A DNA stretch of 36,889 bases, taken from positions 1-36,889 of the IMG/VR virus record IMGVR_UViG_3300017782_000074; one strand, 5' to 3'. A program made the translations under genes and the position numbers. This stretch comes from a virus. Below the pieces are notes generated by a model, which was given only the letters and a program-made list of their open reading frames with translations, searched no databases and was not told the origin of the DNA. Below, piece after piece: positions 1 to 8,500 of the stretch (the first letter of the stretch is position 1; every line of letters starts with the position of its first letter).

Positions 1-1
1 A

Positions 2-76
2 AAACCTCGTTTTCCAAGAACAACACCTCGTGGAAGAAGAGTAGGTAGACCAAAAGGAAGGGTGTATAACATCTAA
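2..76 (+). CDS. C-terminal end of a basic protein (5' truncated by window)
   Basis: Only the last 24 codons are visible. They are open from the window edge and stop at TAA 74-76, which shares one base with the next ATG (TAATG coupling). The peptide is very rich in Arg, Lys, Pro and Gly and contains VGRPKGR, resembling the GRP core of an AT-hook. The position directly before the adaptor genes suggests a head or portal-region protein, because basic tails of this kind are common there, but no domain can be seen. Identity unknown. Confidence 0.6.
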   Translation, partial: KPRFPRTTPRGRRVGRPKGRVYNI

Positions 77-726
77 TGGCTACTTCAAATACAACTACTT
101 TTAATTTAAATGTTGATGATGCTATAGAAGAAGCATATGAGCGTTGCGGTATGCGTATGACTGCTGGATATCAATTAAGCTCTGCAAGACGTTCTTTAAA
201 TCTTTTATTTTTAGAATGGGCAAACAGAGGATTAAATTTGTGGACAATTGAACAAGCAAATTTAAGTTTAGTTGCATCTACAAATAACTACAACTTAGAT
301 ACTGATGTGGTTAATGTTTTGACAGCGGTAGTTAATGATACAAACGATATTGCAATTGATCGAATAAGTAGGGCTGAATATTTAAATTTACCAAATAAGT
401 CTACAACTGGTAGACCTGCACAGTATTATGTTGAGAGAACAAATGTTCCTAAGATTTATGTATATCCTACTCCAGACAAAGCATATACATTTAAATACTA
501 TAGAATTAGACGTATACAAGACTCTGGAGATTATACAAACACGTTAGATGTTAATTTTAGGTTTCTCCCTTGCTTATCGGCAGGACTAGCGTATTATTTA
601 TCTTTAAAATTTGCTCCAGATAGAACTCAAGTTTTAAAAAGTTTATATGAAGAGGAGTTTACTCGAGCAGCTGCAGAGGATAGAGATACTGCTAGTGTTA
701 GTTTTGTTCCTCAGGTAGTGTCATAA
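76..726 (+). CDS. Head-tail adaptor-like protein (first copy)
   Basis: A 216-residue protein. The N-terminal half is helical (residues about 10-60, with the helix SARRSLNLLFLEWANRG). A beta-rich region follows with the motif VYPTPDKAYTFKYY near residues 134-147, then a C-terminal helical segment. This layout fits the adaptor proteins of podoviruses (P22 gp4 / phage SU10 adaptor type), which bind under the portal and join the head to the nozzle. The gene at 1057 has the same layout and the same PTPD motif. The start overlaps the upstream stop by one base. Family assignment rests on motif and context, not on a search. Confidence 0.6.
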   Translation: MATSNTTTFNLNVDDAIEEAYERCGMRMTAGYQLSSARRSLNLLFLEWANRGLNLWTIEQANLSLVASTNNYNLDTDVVNVLTAVVNDTNDIAIDRISRAEYLNLPNKSTTGRPAQYYVERTNVPKIYVYPTPDKAYTFKYYRIRRIQDSGDYTNTLDVNFRFLPCLSAGLAYYLSLKFAPDRTQVLKSLYEEEFTRAAAEDRDTASVSFVPQVVS

Positions 727-727
727 G

Positions 728-1060
728 ATGTCTGGATATGCTTCAGGAAAATATGCATACGGACTATGTGATGTTTGTGGGCAGAGATATTTTTATCAAG
801 ATTTAAAAAAGAACTGGAAAGGTTTTAAAGTTTGCCCTGAAGATTATGAACCAAAGGAACCACAACTAGAGCCTTTAAATTTTAGATCAGATGCAATTGC
901 TTTATTTGAGCCAAGACCTGATATAGAAGAAAAATTAGAAGTTTTTGTGGGGGGAACTGGAGACAGTACTTTTGAATCTGATGGTATGGAGCCTTCTCCT
1001 ATATCTAAAGATATAGTGGCTTCCGCAACAGTCGGAACAGTAACGGTGGTGATAACATGA
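728..1060 (+). CDS. Small zinc-ribbon virion/connector protein
   Basis: A 110-residue protein. Residues about 10-45 contain CDVCGQRYFYQDLKK and, after a Trp-rich stretch, VCPEDYEPKEPQ. This gives a CxxC pair plus a later Cys, typical of a short zinc-binding ribbon found beside phage connector genes. The remainder is acidic and ends in a Val/Thr-rich beta segment. The gene sits one base after the first adaptor-like gene, and its TGA overlaps the ATG of the second (ATGA), so the three are probably translated together. The fourth metal ligand is not obvious. A role in head completion or connector assembly is inferred from position only. Confidence 0.55.
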   Translation: MSGYASGKYAYGLCDVCGQRYFYQDLKKNWKGFKVCPEDYEPKEPQLEPLNFRSDAIALFEPRPDIEEKLEVFVGGTGDSTFESDGMEPSPISKDIVASATVGTVTVVIT

Positions 1061-1716
1061 ATTATAGTGAACTATTAACAAACGTAAGAAATTATACAGA
1101 GGTAGATAGTAACGTATTTACAGATGCTGTTATTGATACTTTTATAACATTAGCTGAGAATAAAATTCTTAGAGAAATTGACTTAGATGTATTTAAAAGA
1201 GAAGCAACAGCTAATATGACAACTGGAAATAGATTTCTAGCTACACCTACAGATATTTTAACTCATCGCTACATTATGATAACAGATGGTAACGGTGATC
1301 AAGTTTTTTTAGAGTTTAGAGATCAATCTTTTATGGAAGAGTATTGGCCTAATTTTTCTAATACTTCTACTCCTAAATATTGTTCAGTTTTTGATTCTGA
1401 TACTTTTTATATTGCACCAACTCCAGATCAAGATTATTTAACTCAACTTGGATATATTGCAAGACCTGCACAGTTGTCTTCTACAAATACAACTACATGG
1501 ATAAGCACAAATGCTCCAGAGGCGTTGCTTTATGCGGTGCTAATTCAAGCTCATAGTTATTTAAAAGGACCTATAGATATGTTGCAATTTTTTCAACAAA
1601 GCTATACTCAGGCTTTACAAGGCTTGGGAGTTGAGCAACAAGGTAGAAGAAGGAGAGATGAATACAGAGATGGAACTTTACGAATTCCATTAAAATCTGT
1701 TTCGCCTGGTCCATAA
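1057..1716 (+). CDS. Head-tail adaptor-like protein (second copy)
   Basis: A 219-residue protein. The N-terminal helical part (residues 1-60, e.g. FTDAVIDTFITLAENKILREI) is followed by a beta region with YIAPTPDQDYLTQLGYIARP near residues 130-150, and a C-terminal helix with a basic RRRRDEYRDG tail. It resembles SU10-type phage adaptor proteins. It shares the PTPD motif and domain order with the protein at 76-726, so the two may be paralogues forming successive connector rings. The ATG overlaps the TGA of the zinc-ribbon gene. Function is inferred from family resemblance and context. Confidence 0.65.
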   Translation: MNYSELLTNVRNYTEVDSNVFTDAVIDTFITLAENKILREIDLDVFKREATANMTTGNRFLATPTDILTHRYIMITDGNGDQVFLEFRDQSFMEEYWPNFSNTSTPKYCSVFDSDTFYIAPTPDQDYLTQLGYIARPAQLSSTNTTTWISTNAPEALLYAVLIQAHSYLKGPIDMLQFFQQSYTQALQGLGVEQQGRRRRDEYRDGTLRIPLKSVSPGP

Positions 1717-1748
1717 GTGTTGTAAAATCTAATTTTAAGAGGATTTTT

Positions 1749-2036
1749 ATGTTTGAGATTAAAATGGGTACTCTTTTACAACCTATAGTCAAAACCAGTA
1801 AAGATGGAGGTCTTTCTATGGAGGATTTGACAGAAGCTTGTGTTAGTAAAATATTATCTGTATCTGAAACTGCTCCTCCTGAAATACGAGAACAAGCTAA
1901 ATTTTTTCAAGACAAGTTACAACAAGTTATTTTTAATTATTTAAACCAAGCAGCACAATCGCAAAAAGATACTTGTGTTCAAGTATGCGTTAAGGCAGGA
2001 GAGCAAAAGGCTGCTAACATTTTAAGGAGGCTATAA
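1749..2036 (+). CDS. Conserved hypothetical phage protein
   Basis: A 95-residue, mainly helical protein with no recognised domain. The middle is acidic (MEDLTEACVSKILSVSE), and two Cys lie near the C-terminus (DTCVQVCVKAG). The ATG at 1749 is supported by an AGAGGA ribosome site ending about 5 bases upstream. A second in-frame ATG lies five codons further on (MGTLL). The stop TAA overlaps the next ATG by one base, and the AAGGAGG ribosome site for the next gene lies inside this gene's end. Lying between connector and fibre genes, it may be a structural or assembly factor. Confidence 0.5.
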   Translation: MFEIKMGTLLQPIVKTSKDGGLSMEDLTEACVSKILSVSETAPPEIREQAKFFQDKLQQVIFNYLNQAAQSQKDTCVQVCVKAGEQKAANILRRL

Positions 2037-2464
2037 TGGCTATTACTCAAGCAATGTGCTCTAGTTTCAAACAAGAGTTATTAGTAGGCACACATAATTT
2101 TACAAACAGTTCTGGAAACACTTTTAAACTAGCGTTATTTACAAGTTCTGCTAGTTTAGGTGCTGCTACTACAGCTTATTCATCATCTAATGAAGCTAGT
2201 GGAACTAATTACTCAGCAGGAGGAAATACATTAGTTAATCAGACACCTACTTTGGATAGCACGACAGCTATTACTGATTTTTCAGATAGTTCATGGAGTA
2301 GTTCTACTATAACAGCCAGAGGAGGTTTAATTTATAACTCTTCTGCTAGTAATAAAGCAGTAGCTGTTCTTGATTTTGGATCAGATAAATCTTCTTCAAA
2401 TGGCACATTTAGCGTTATTTTTCCAGCACCAGCGGCTTCTACTGCAATTATTCGCATAGCGTAA
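2036..2464 (+). CDS. Small beta-rich virion structural protein
   Basis: A 142-residue protein dominated by Ser, Thr, Ala and Gly with alternating hydrophobic residues, which predicts an all-beta fold. It starts with a short helix (MCSSFKQELLVG) followed by FKLALFTSSASL, a pattern I recognise from conserved phage structural proteins of unknown exact role. A strong AAGGAGG site precedes the ATG, which overlaps the previous stop (TAATG). Position at the head of the fibre block suggests a decoration or fibre-associated protein. No enzymatic motif is present. Confidence 0.55.
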   Translation: MAITQAMCSSFKQELLVGTHNFTNSSGNTFKLALFTSSASLGAATTAYSSSNEASGTNYSAGGNTLVNQTPTLDSTTAITDFSDSSWSSSTITARGGLIYNSSASNKAVAVLDFGSDKSSSNGTFSVIFPAPAASTAIIRIA

Positions 2465-2476
2465 CGGAGAAAAGTT

Positions 2477-2821
2477 ATGGCTTTAATTCAAGCTGATCGA
2501 GTAAAAGAAACTACTACTACGACTAGTACGGGTTCTTACACTTTAGCAGGGGCTGAAACGGGTTTTCGGTCTTTTAATACTGGTGTAGGGGCAAATAATA
2601 CTTGTTACTATGTTTGTACAGATGGCACAGATTACGAGATTGGTTTAGGAACATTGTCGAACTCCACAACTTTAGCTAGAACAACTATCTTTACCTCATC
2701 TAACTCTAACAATGCAGTTAGTTGGGGTGCTGGTAGTAAAGATATTTTTGTAACGTATCCTGCTAGTAAAGCTGTGCCTAAAGGAAGAAGTGTGGGTCTA
2801 AGTTTAATTTTTGGAGGGTAA
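2477..2821 (+). CDS. Small tail-fibre-associated beta protein
   Basis: A 114-residue protein with the N-terminal pattern MALIQADRVKETTTTTSTGSY, which occurs at the N-terminus of many phage fibre-like proteins, and a conserved ending (FVTYPASKAVPKG). Here the domain stands alone. It is all-beta by residue pattern, with two Cys close together (CYYVC). A GGAG ribosome site lies in the 12-base gap before the ATG. Likely a virion component near the fibre attachment point; no adhesin domain is attached. Confidence 0.5.
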   Translation: MALIQADRVKETTTTTSTGSYTLAGAETGFRSFNTGVGANNTCYYVCTDGTDYEIGLGTLSNSTTLARTTIFTSSNSNNAVSWGAGSKDIFVTYPASKAVPKGRSVGLSLIFGG

Positions 2822-2824
2822 GAA

Positions 2825-3199
2825 ATGACTGCACCGAATATCGTAGATGTAGGCACAATAACTGGTAAAACTAATTATTTTGCTTTATCTAGTACAAATG
2901 CAACAGTTATAGCAACTAATACTGCATCTAGCGGAAAAGTTTTTAAAGTAAATAGTCTAGTAGTAGCTAACGTAGACGGAGCTACTGCTGCTGATATAAC
3001 CATTACAGTTAACTCTGCCGATGATGGGGCAGGTACTGCTTACGCATTAGCAAAAACTATATCTGTTCCAGCAGATGCCTCTTTAATTGTAATAGACAAG
3101 TCTACTGCTGTTTATCTTGAAGAAGACAGATCTATAGTTGCTACTGCTGGTTCTGCTAATGATTTAGAAATTGTAATAAGTTATGAAGAGATCAGTTAA
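2825..3199 (+). CDS. Small beta-sandwich virion protein
   Basis: A 124-residue, all-beta, acidic protein. The core reads VFKVNSLVVANVDGATAADITITVN followed by SLIVIDKSTAVYLEEDRSI, when split over neighbouring strands. Proteins of this kind are common small structural components in marine phages. It is similar in size and general character to the protein at 16295-16660, which also has Thr-rich strands and a hydrophobic end. A GGAGGG ribosome site lies at the end of the previous gene, and the TAA overlaps the next ATG. Exact role unknown. Confidence 0.5.
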   Translation: MTAPNIVDVGTITGKTNYFALSSTNATVIATNTASSGKVFKVNSLVVANVDGATAADITITVNSADDGAGTAYALAKTISVPADASLIVIDKSTAVYLEEDRSIVATAGSANDLEIVISYEEIS

Positions 3200-4758
3200 T
3201 GAGCGACAGATATCCAGGAGGAGTTCTTTCAACAGAAGGAGCAACAGCTAGTTTAACTTCTGCTACAGGAATGTGGACATTAGCCCAGCAACTGGGCTAT
3301 AAGGCATTGAATGTTTGGCCTTTATCCTCTGTATTTGTTACTCAAACCTTTACCGCTACTGGTACATCATCTTTCAAGGCTCCTGTTGGAGTCACCTCGA
3401 TAGAATATCTCGTTGTCGCTGGAGGTGGATCGGGAGGTGATAATGGTGGCGGAGGTGGCGGAGCAGGAGGCTTTAGAACTGGAACTGCGACTGTATCCCC
3501 TGGCACAGAATATCAAATAACTATCGGGGGTGGTGGAGCTAGTGCAACAAATAATGGAAATGATTCTGAAATTGATAACATAGGGAGTGGAACTGTTACC
3601 TCTACTGGTGGAGGAGGTGGAGGCAGTTCTGGTCCTGATTCACCAAATTATGCTGGATATGATGGAGGTTCTGGTGGCGGAGCACAACAAAGTGCAAGTT
3701 CTGGAAGAAATGGGTCTGGCACAGTAGGTCAAGGAAATGATGGTGGTGATGGAGTAGGAGGTGGCTCTGTTTCTGGTGCAGGAGGTGGTGGTGCAGGAGA
3801 GGCTGGCACAAATGCTGGCGGTCCAGGACACGGAGGATCTGGTTCTATTTCATCATTAATAGGAGTAGCAACTACTTATGCTGGAGGAGGAGGAGGAGGT
3901 TTTTCTACAGCAGGAAATGGGGGCTCTGGCGGGGGTGGAGATGGTGGTGACGGAAATAACAATGGAACATCAGGAAATGCTAATACTGGTGGTGGTGCTG
4001 GCGGAGGAGGTGGTTCAAATGGTCGAGGCGGGGCAGGTGGCTCTGGAATCGTGATCATTCGTTATAATCTTCCGATAGCAAATGCTATTGAATTTACAAA
4101 AACACAAAACTGGGTTTGCCCTACTGGTATAACTTCTGTGGATTTTTTAGTTGTTGCAGGAGGTGGAGGGGGTGGATCAAATGCCGCTGGAGGAGGTGGA
4201 GCGGGCGGCTTTAGAACAGGAACTCAACACTCTGTTATAGAAGGCAGTACATATACAATTACAATAGGTGCAGGTGGAGCAAAGGGAGCTAGTTCTTCTG
4301 GTTCAACAGGCTCTAATGGAGAAGACTCTTCTTTTTCTAGCATAGTATCTACTGGAGGTGGAGGTGGTGGGGGAAGCGTTCCAGGTGTAGCTCCAGGTAG
4401 TTCAGGAGGTTCAGGAGGAGGCGGTGGAGCATATGCAGGACAAGGAGGAAGTGGAACTGCCTCACAAGGAAATGATGGTGGTGATGGTGCAGCAAACCCA
4501 AATCTAGGTGCAGGGGGAGGTGGAGGTGCAGGTAGTGTGGGTTCAGATGGTTCTGGAGGAACTGGAGGTGCTGGGGGAACAGGATCAACTTCTTCTCTTT
4601 CAGGAAGTGATGTGACATATGCAATTGGGGGAACAGGATCAACTACAGCTTCTTCAGGTTTATCTAATAGAGGTAACGGAGGAACTGGTGGAACAGGTGG
4701 TAATTTTGGTGCGGCAGGAGGCTCTGGAATCGTGATACTCAAGTTAAGGACAGATTAA
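3199..4758 (+). CDS. Glycine-rich tail fibre/adhesin with two tandem modules
   Basis: A 519-residue adhesin. Residues 1-45 carry an anchor-like segment (SATGMWTLAQQLGYKALNVWP) that resembles the N-terminus of the LamG protein at 5514. Two homologous modules follow. Module 1 (about 48-291) runs from a beta strand ending IEYLVVAGGG, through GGAGGFRTGTATV and YQITIGGGG, to SGIVIIRY. Module 2 (about 297-519) repeats the order: VDFLVVAGGG, GGAGGFRTGTQ, YTITIGAGG, SGIVILK. Between these lie long runs of Gly with Ser, Thr and Asn. This matches glycine-rich phage adhesins that form polyglycine-type sandwiches and bind host surface receptors. The repetitive GGN codons create a GC-rich island in an AT-rich genome. 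Apparent Pro- or His-rich ORFs on the other strand are shadows. Confidence 0.8.
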   Translation: MSDRYPGGVLSTEGATASLTSATGMWTLAQQLGYKALNVWPLSSVFVTQTFTATGTSSFKAPVGVTSIEYLVVAGGGSGGDNGGGGGGAGGFRTGTATVSPGTEYQITIGGGGASATNNGNDSEIDNIGSGTVTSTGGGGGGSSGPDSPNYAGYDGGSGGGAQQSASSGRNGSGTVGQGNDGGDGVGGGSVSGAGGGGAGEAGTNAGGPGHGGSGSISSLIGVATTYAGGGGGGFSTAGNGGSGGGGDGGDGNNNGTSGNANTGGGAGGGGGSNGRGGAGGSGIVIIRYNLPIANAIEFTKTQNWVCPTGITSVDFLVVAGGGGGGSNAAGGGGAGGFRTGTQHSVIEGSTYTITIGAGGAKGASSSGSTGSNGEDSSFSSIVSTGGGGGGGSVPGVAPGSSGGSGGGGGAYAGQGGSGTASQGNDGGDGAANPNLGAGGGGGAGSVGSDGSGGTGGAGGTGSTSSLSGSDVTYAIGGTGSTTASSGLSNRGNGGTGGTGGNFGAAGGSGIVILKLRTD

Positions 4759-5003
4759 TGACAAAAATTTACAGATTTACAGGGGTTGATATTGCGGTTC
4801 ATTTACTTAGGCCAGATGCCAGATGGGAGTTAAGTTCTGAAAATGGTGGTTTACATTTTTCAAGGTGGGAAGATGAAAGACCTTGCCCTACAATAAAAGA
4901 AATACAAAAGGTTCAACAGCTAATGAAAGAAGTAGAAGATAAAATACCTACTGTTTGGAAAAAAGCTCAAGTACAACAAATACACAAAGAACAAGGAGGT
5001 TAA
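4758..5003 (+). CDS. Small conserved fibre-block protein, possible fibre assembly factor
   Basis: An 81-residue protein. The N-terminal half is conserved-looking (IYRFTGVDIAVHLLRPDARW), the middle has the Trp-containing SRWEDERPCPTIKEI, and the C-terminal half is a charged helix (KVQQLMKEVEDKIPTVWKKAQ). The ATG shares one base with the TAA of the glycine-rich fibre gene. Small genes directly after fibre genes are often fibre chaperones, so that role is possible, but the sequence gives no direct proof. Confidence 0.5.
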   Translation: MTKIYRFTGVDIAVHLLRPDARWELSSENGGLHFSRWEDERPCPTIKEIQKVQQLMKEVEDKIPTVWKKAQVQQIHKEQGG

Positions 5004-5004
5004 A

Positions 5005-5514
5005 GTGGCTCATTTTGCAGAATTAGATTCTAACAATATTGTTCTAAGAGTTGTCGTTGTAGGTAACGAAGATACTGCGGATGCAAAAGGCGTTGAAAAA
5101 GAATCTATCGGTCAAGCACATTTAGAAAAAGTTTTAGGTGGCACATGGAAGCAAACAAGTTATAACGCAAAGATTCGTAAACATTATGCAGGAAAAGGAT
5201 TTATTTATGATGCTTCTCGTGATGCTTTTATAGCACCTAAACCATTTAACTCATGGGTTTTGAATAATGATACTTGTGTGTGGGAAGCACCAAAAGCATA
5301 TCCTACAGACGGTGGAATTTATCAATGGAATGAAGAAAAGTTAGATTGGATTCTTCAGGAGGTAGACTTGAATGTTTCTTTAACAGGAGTTCAAGTATCT
5401 GCACAAGTTTCTTCTATGTTTACAATTGAGCCTACGGATATTGAAGTTAGCGTGGAAGGTAGTTCTTTACAAACGCATTTAAGTTTTAGTGCTAGTAATG
5501 TGAGCATTACATAA
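5005..5514 (+). CDS. Virion protein with C-terminal TGV-type beta repeat
   Basis: A 169-residue protein starting with GTG, supported by AGGAGG seven to eight bases upstream. Residues 1-115 form a conserved domain seen in marine phages (MAHFAELDSNNIVLRVVVVG, then YDASRDAFIAPKPFNSW and YQWNEEKLDW). The last 50 residues are beta-rich with LNVSLTGVQVSAQVSS, a degenerate match to the LTGV repeat unit of the protein at 11661. The stop overlaps the next ATG (TAATG), so it is coupled to the giant LamG gene. Probably a fibre-associated structural protein; no enzymatic motif. Confidence 0.55.
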   Translation: MAHFAELDSNNIVLRVVVVGNEDTADAKGVEKESIGQAHLEKVLGGTWKQTSYNAKIRKHYAGKGFIYDASRDAFIAPKPFNSWVLNNDTCVWEAPKAYPTDGGIYQWNEEKLDWILQEVDLNVSLTGVQVSAQVSSMFTIEPTDIEVSVEGSSLQTHLSFSASNVSIT

Positions 5515-8500
5515 TGAGTATGCGAAAAAAATATTCAGGAAGTGTTGTTAGGGCAAATCCTGTTGTTCCAACAGAGGATTCAGCATCAGGTATTTGGACG
5601 TTAGATCAACAAAACCAAAATCAAAAAAGAGGCACATGGCCTTTTGTTGGTGATCCGAACTTCAAAGATACCGTTTTACTTTTACATGGTGATACGAGTC
5701 AAACACCTTCTAGTGAAAGTCAATCCGCAGATAACCAAGAGGTTCGTTTAATTGGAGATGCGAAAGCAACTAATTGGAATCCTTTTAATTTGCCAGAAGG
5801 GTATTGGAGTGTTGCTTTTGATGGGTCTTCTCATATTGATGGTACATTGTCTTCTGCGATTGGCACAGGTGATATGACAGTAGAGTTTTGGTTTAATCCT
5901 ACAAGTTTTTATAATTACATTGCCATGTTTGCCATAAGTGCAGGAAGCAATAGAGGTGCTGGATTTAATATAGGAACAGAAAGTACTAATTCTGGACAAT
6001 TAAAATTTGTTGATACAGGGTTAGGCTCTAATCTTACAGTTAATAGTCAACTTGAATTAGGTGTATGGAAGCATATTGCTTGTACTAGATCAGGAACTAC
6101 GGTTCGACTTTTTGTTAATGGAACTGAAGTGGGTTCTTATACTGATGGTCAAAACTGGACAGGCACAAGTTTTGCTGTGGGGGGTAGATCTGATGATGGA
6201 ACAGAAGAGTGTACAGGTTACATAGCTAATTTAAATCTTGTGATCGGTACTGCAAAGTATACAACCAGCTTTTCTAAACCAACTTTTCCAATCACGGCTC
6301 ATGTAAATACAAAGTTACTTACTTGCCAATCAAACAGCTTTGTAGATAAATCAGTAGATTCAAGAAGTATATCTTTAGATGGCACACCAAGAGTAGAAAC
6401 ATTCTCACCTTTCTCATACACACCAATTGCTGTTGAAAATAATTACGGTAGTTATTATTTTGATGGTAGCACTACACAGGTTGCTTATCCCTCAAATGTG
6501 AACGAGTTTACCTTTGGAACAGGAGATTTTCATTATGAGTTTTGGCTATACCCTACTGGTGGTTCTGGAGCTCAAAGAACTTTAATAGGAAGAGATAGCA
6601 CAGGTGATGCTAACATTAATTATATTTATCTAACCACTGGAAATCATTTTAACTGGTATTTAACTGGTTCTATAAATTTAGGTAGTTCGACACTTATACA
6701 TTTATATTCTTGGTATCACTTAGTGGTTTCTAGAAAAGATGGCACATTACGTTTGTTTGTAAACGGAGAGCAAAAAGCTTCTGCTGCAAATACAACAAGT
6801 ATGATAGATCCTGTTCACACAACTATTGGTTCAGGAGATACTGATGGTACACAACATCCTTTTACTGGTTACATTTATAATGTAATTGTAAAGAGTAAAG
6901 GTGTAGATAGTGTTACCGTTCCAACAAAACCAACAGAACTAACTTTAACCGAAGGTGAGAACTCCGTTTACTTTGATGGTAGTGGGGATTATTTAAAATT
7001 AACTAATACTAATTTCACAGACTTTGATTTTGGAACTGGACCATTCTTAATTGAAGGTTGGATATATTACACTACTTTAGGAACTACAATACTTGGTCAA
7101 ACTGGTTGGGGCAATGTTTTTCAAAGGAACATCACTAGCAATGTGTTTCAATTTTATCAAGCTGCTTCAGCAGGAGATAGTGGAGCTTATTGGATAACAG
7201 GAACGACAACTCTTCAGACATATAAATGGTATCATTTTGCTCTTCAAAGAGATAATTCTGGAAATTTAGATTTATGGGTTAATGGATCAAGAGATGCAAC
7301 AAATACCACTTATGCTTCAACAGAAATGAAGTTTCATTCGGGTAAAGGTGATATAACAGTAGCTTATTGGAATGGTGGTGTTTCTGCTGGTGTAAATTAC
7401 ATTTCAAATTTAAGAATAAAAAATTCTGCTGTTTACACATCTGGAGCAACAATAACTGTTCCAACAGCACCCTCTCCAGCAACAACTGGAGTGTTACTGG
7501 CCTGTGCTTCTAGATACATTGAAGATAGATCTCCAGCGAACCATGATATAGCAGCGTATGGAAATGCTGTTGTTTCAGGATTTAATCCTTTTAATGAGGG
7601 ATATTGGAGCGTTCATTTAGATAGCACTTCTGACAAGATTCAAGTGGCTACCGCATCAGCTTTACCTTCTGGTACAGCAGCTAGAACAATTGAGTTTTGG
7701 GCAAAGGTTTCAGGAGCTCCTGATAGCACACAATACTTTTTTGGTTATGGAAACAATTCTGCGGGCGGTAATTTTAGTTGGGCAAGAAATGGTTCTGGAA
7801 AATTCGCATTCTTTGGTTACAACGGATATGATTGGGATACAACAGTAGATGTTCCATTAACAAAATGGTTTCATGTAAGTTTAACCTATAATGGCTCGCA
7901 AATTAAATTTTATTTAGACGGAAGTTTAAGTCATACGCAGTCGTATAGTGGATCAACTGCTTCTGTTTCTAATTTATATATAAACCAAGAGGCTAGTGGA
8001 TCTGGTTTTGCTTTTGCTAATTTAAAAATTAGCAATTTTATTATGTATTCTTCAGTAGTAAGAACAGGAGACTTTACAGCACCTACTGTTCCTGAAACAG
8101 ATACAACAAACGTGGTTCTTTTAGTTGCTCAATCTAGTAGGCCCATAGATAACTCTTCTAACTCAAATACAGTTACTCTTACAGGGGCTACTATTGATGA
8201 AGACATCCCATTCACACTACCATCGAGACAAACAAAACTTCTTGCTGTACACAATAATCAAGATGTAAATAATAATTCTTTTCAAGATTCTTCTTTGTTA
8301 AAAAACTTTATTACTAGAACAGGGAACGTGGCTCAAGGTACGTTTAGTCCGTTTAGTGCGGAAGAGGGGTATTGGAGTTATTACTCAGATGGCGATGATG
8401 CTTTTACTGTTGCAGCATCGTCAGAGCATACATTAGATGCTGATTTTACCGTGGAATTTTTTGTGTATCCAATAGAAACTTTTGGTCATCACATTTATTT

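Noticed and set aside
1571-1792. Minus-strand ORF across the end of the second adaptor-like gene
   Set aside because: It overlaps two well-supported plus-strand genes and shows no family resemblance or start signal.
3876-4742. Long proline-, leucine- and histidine-rich ORFs on the minus strand
   Set aside because: They are reverse-strand shadows of the GGN-rich codons of the glycine-rich fibre; no ribosome site and no plausible protein.
8185-8220. Internal DEDIPF in the LamG protein as an SSB-like tip
   Set aside because: It lies in the middle of a linker, not at a free C-terminus, so it cannot act as an SSB tip.
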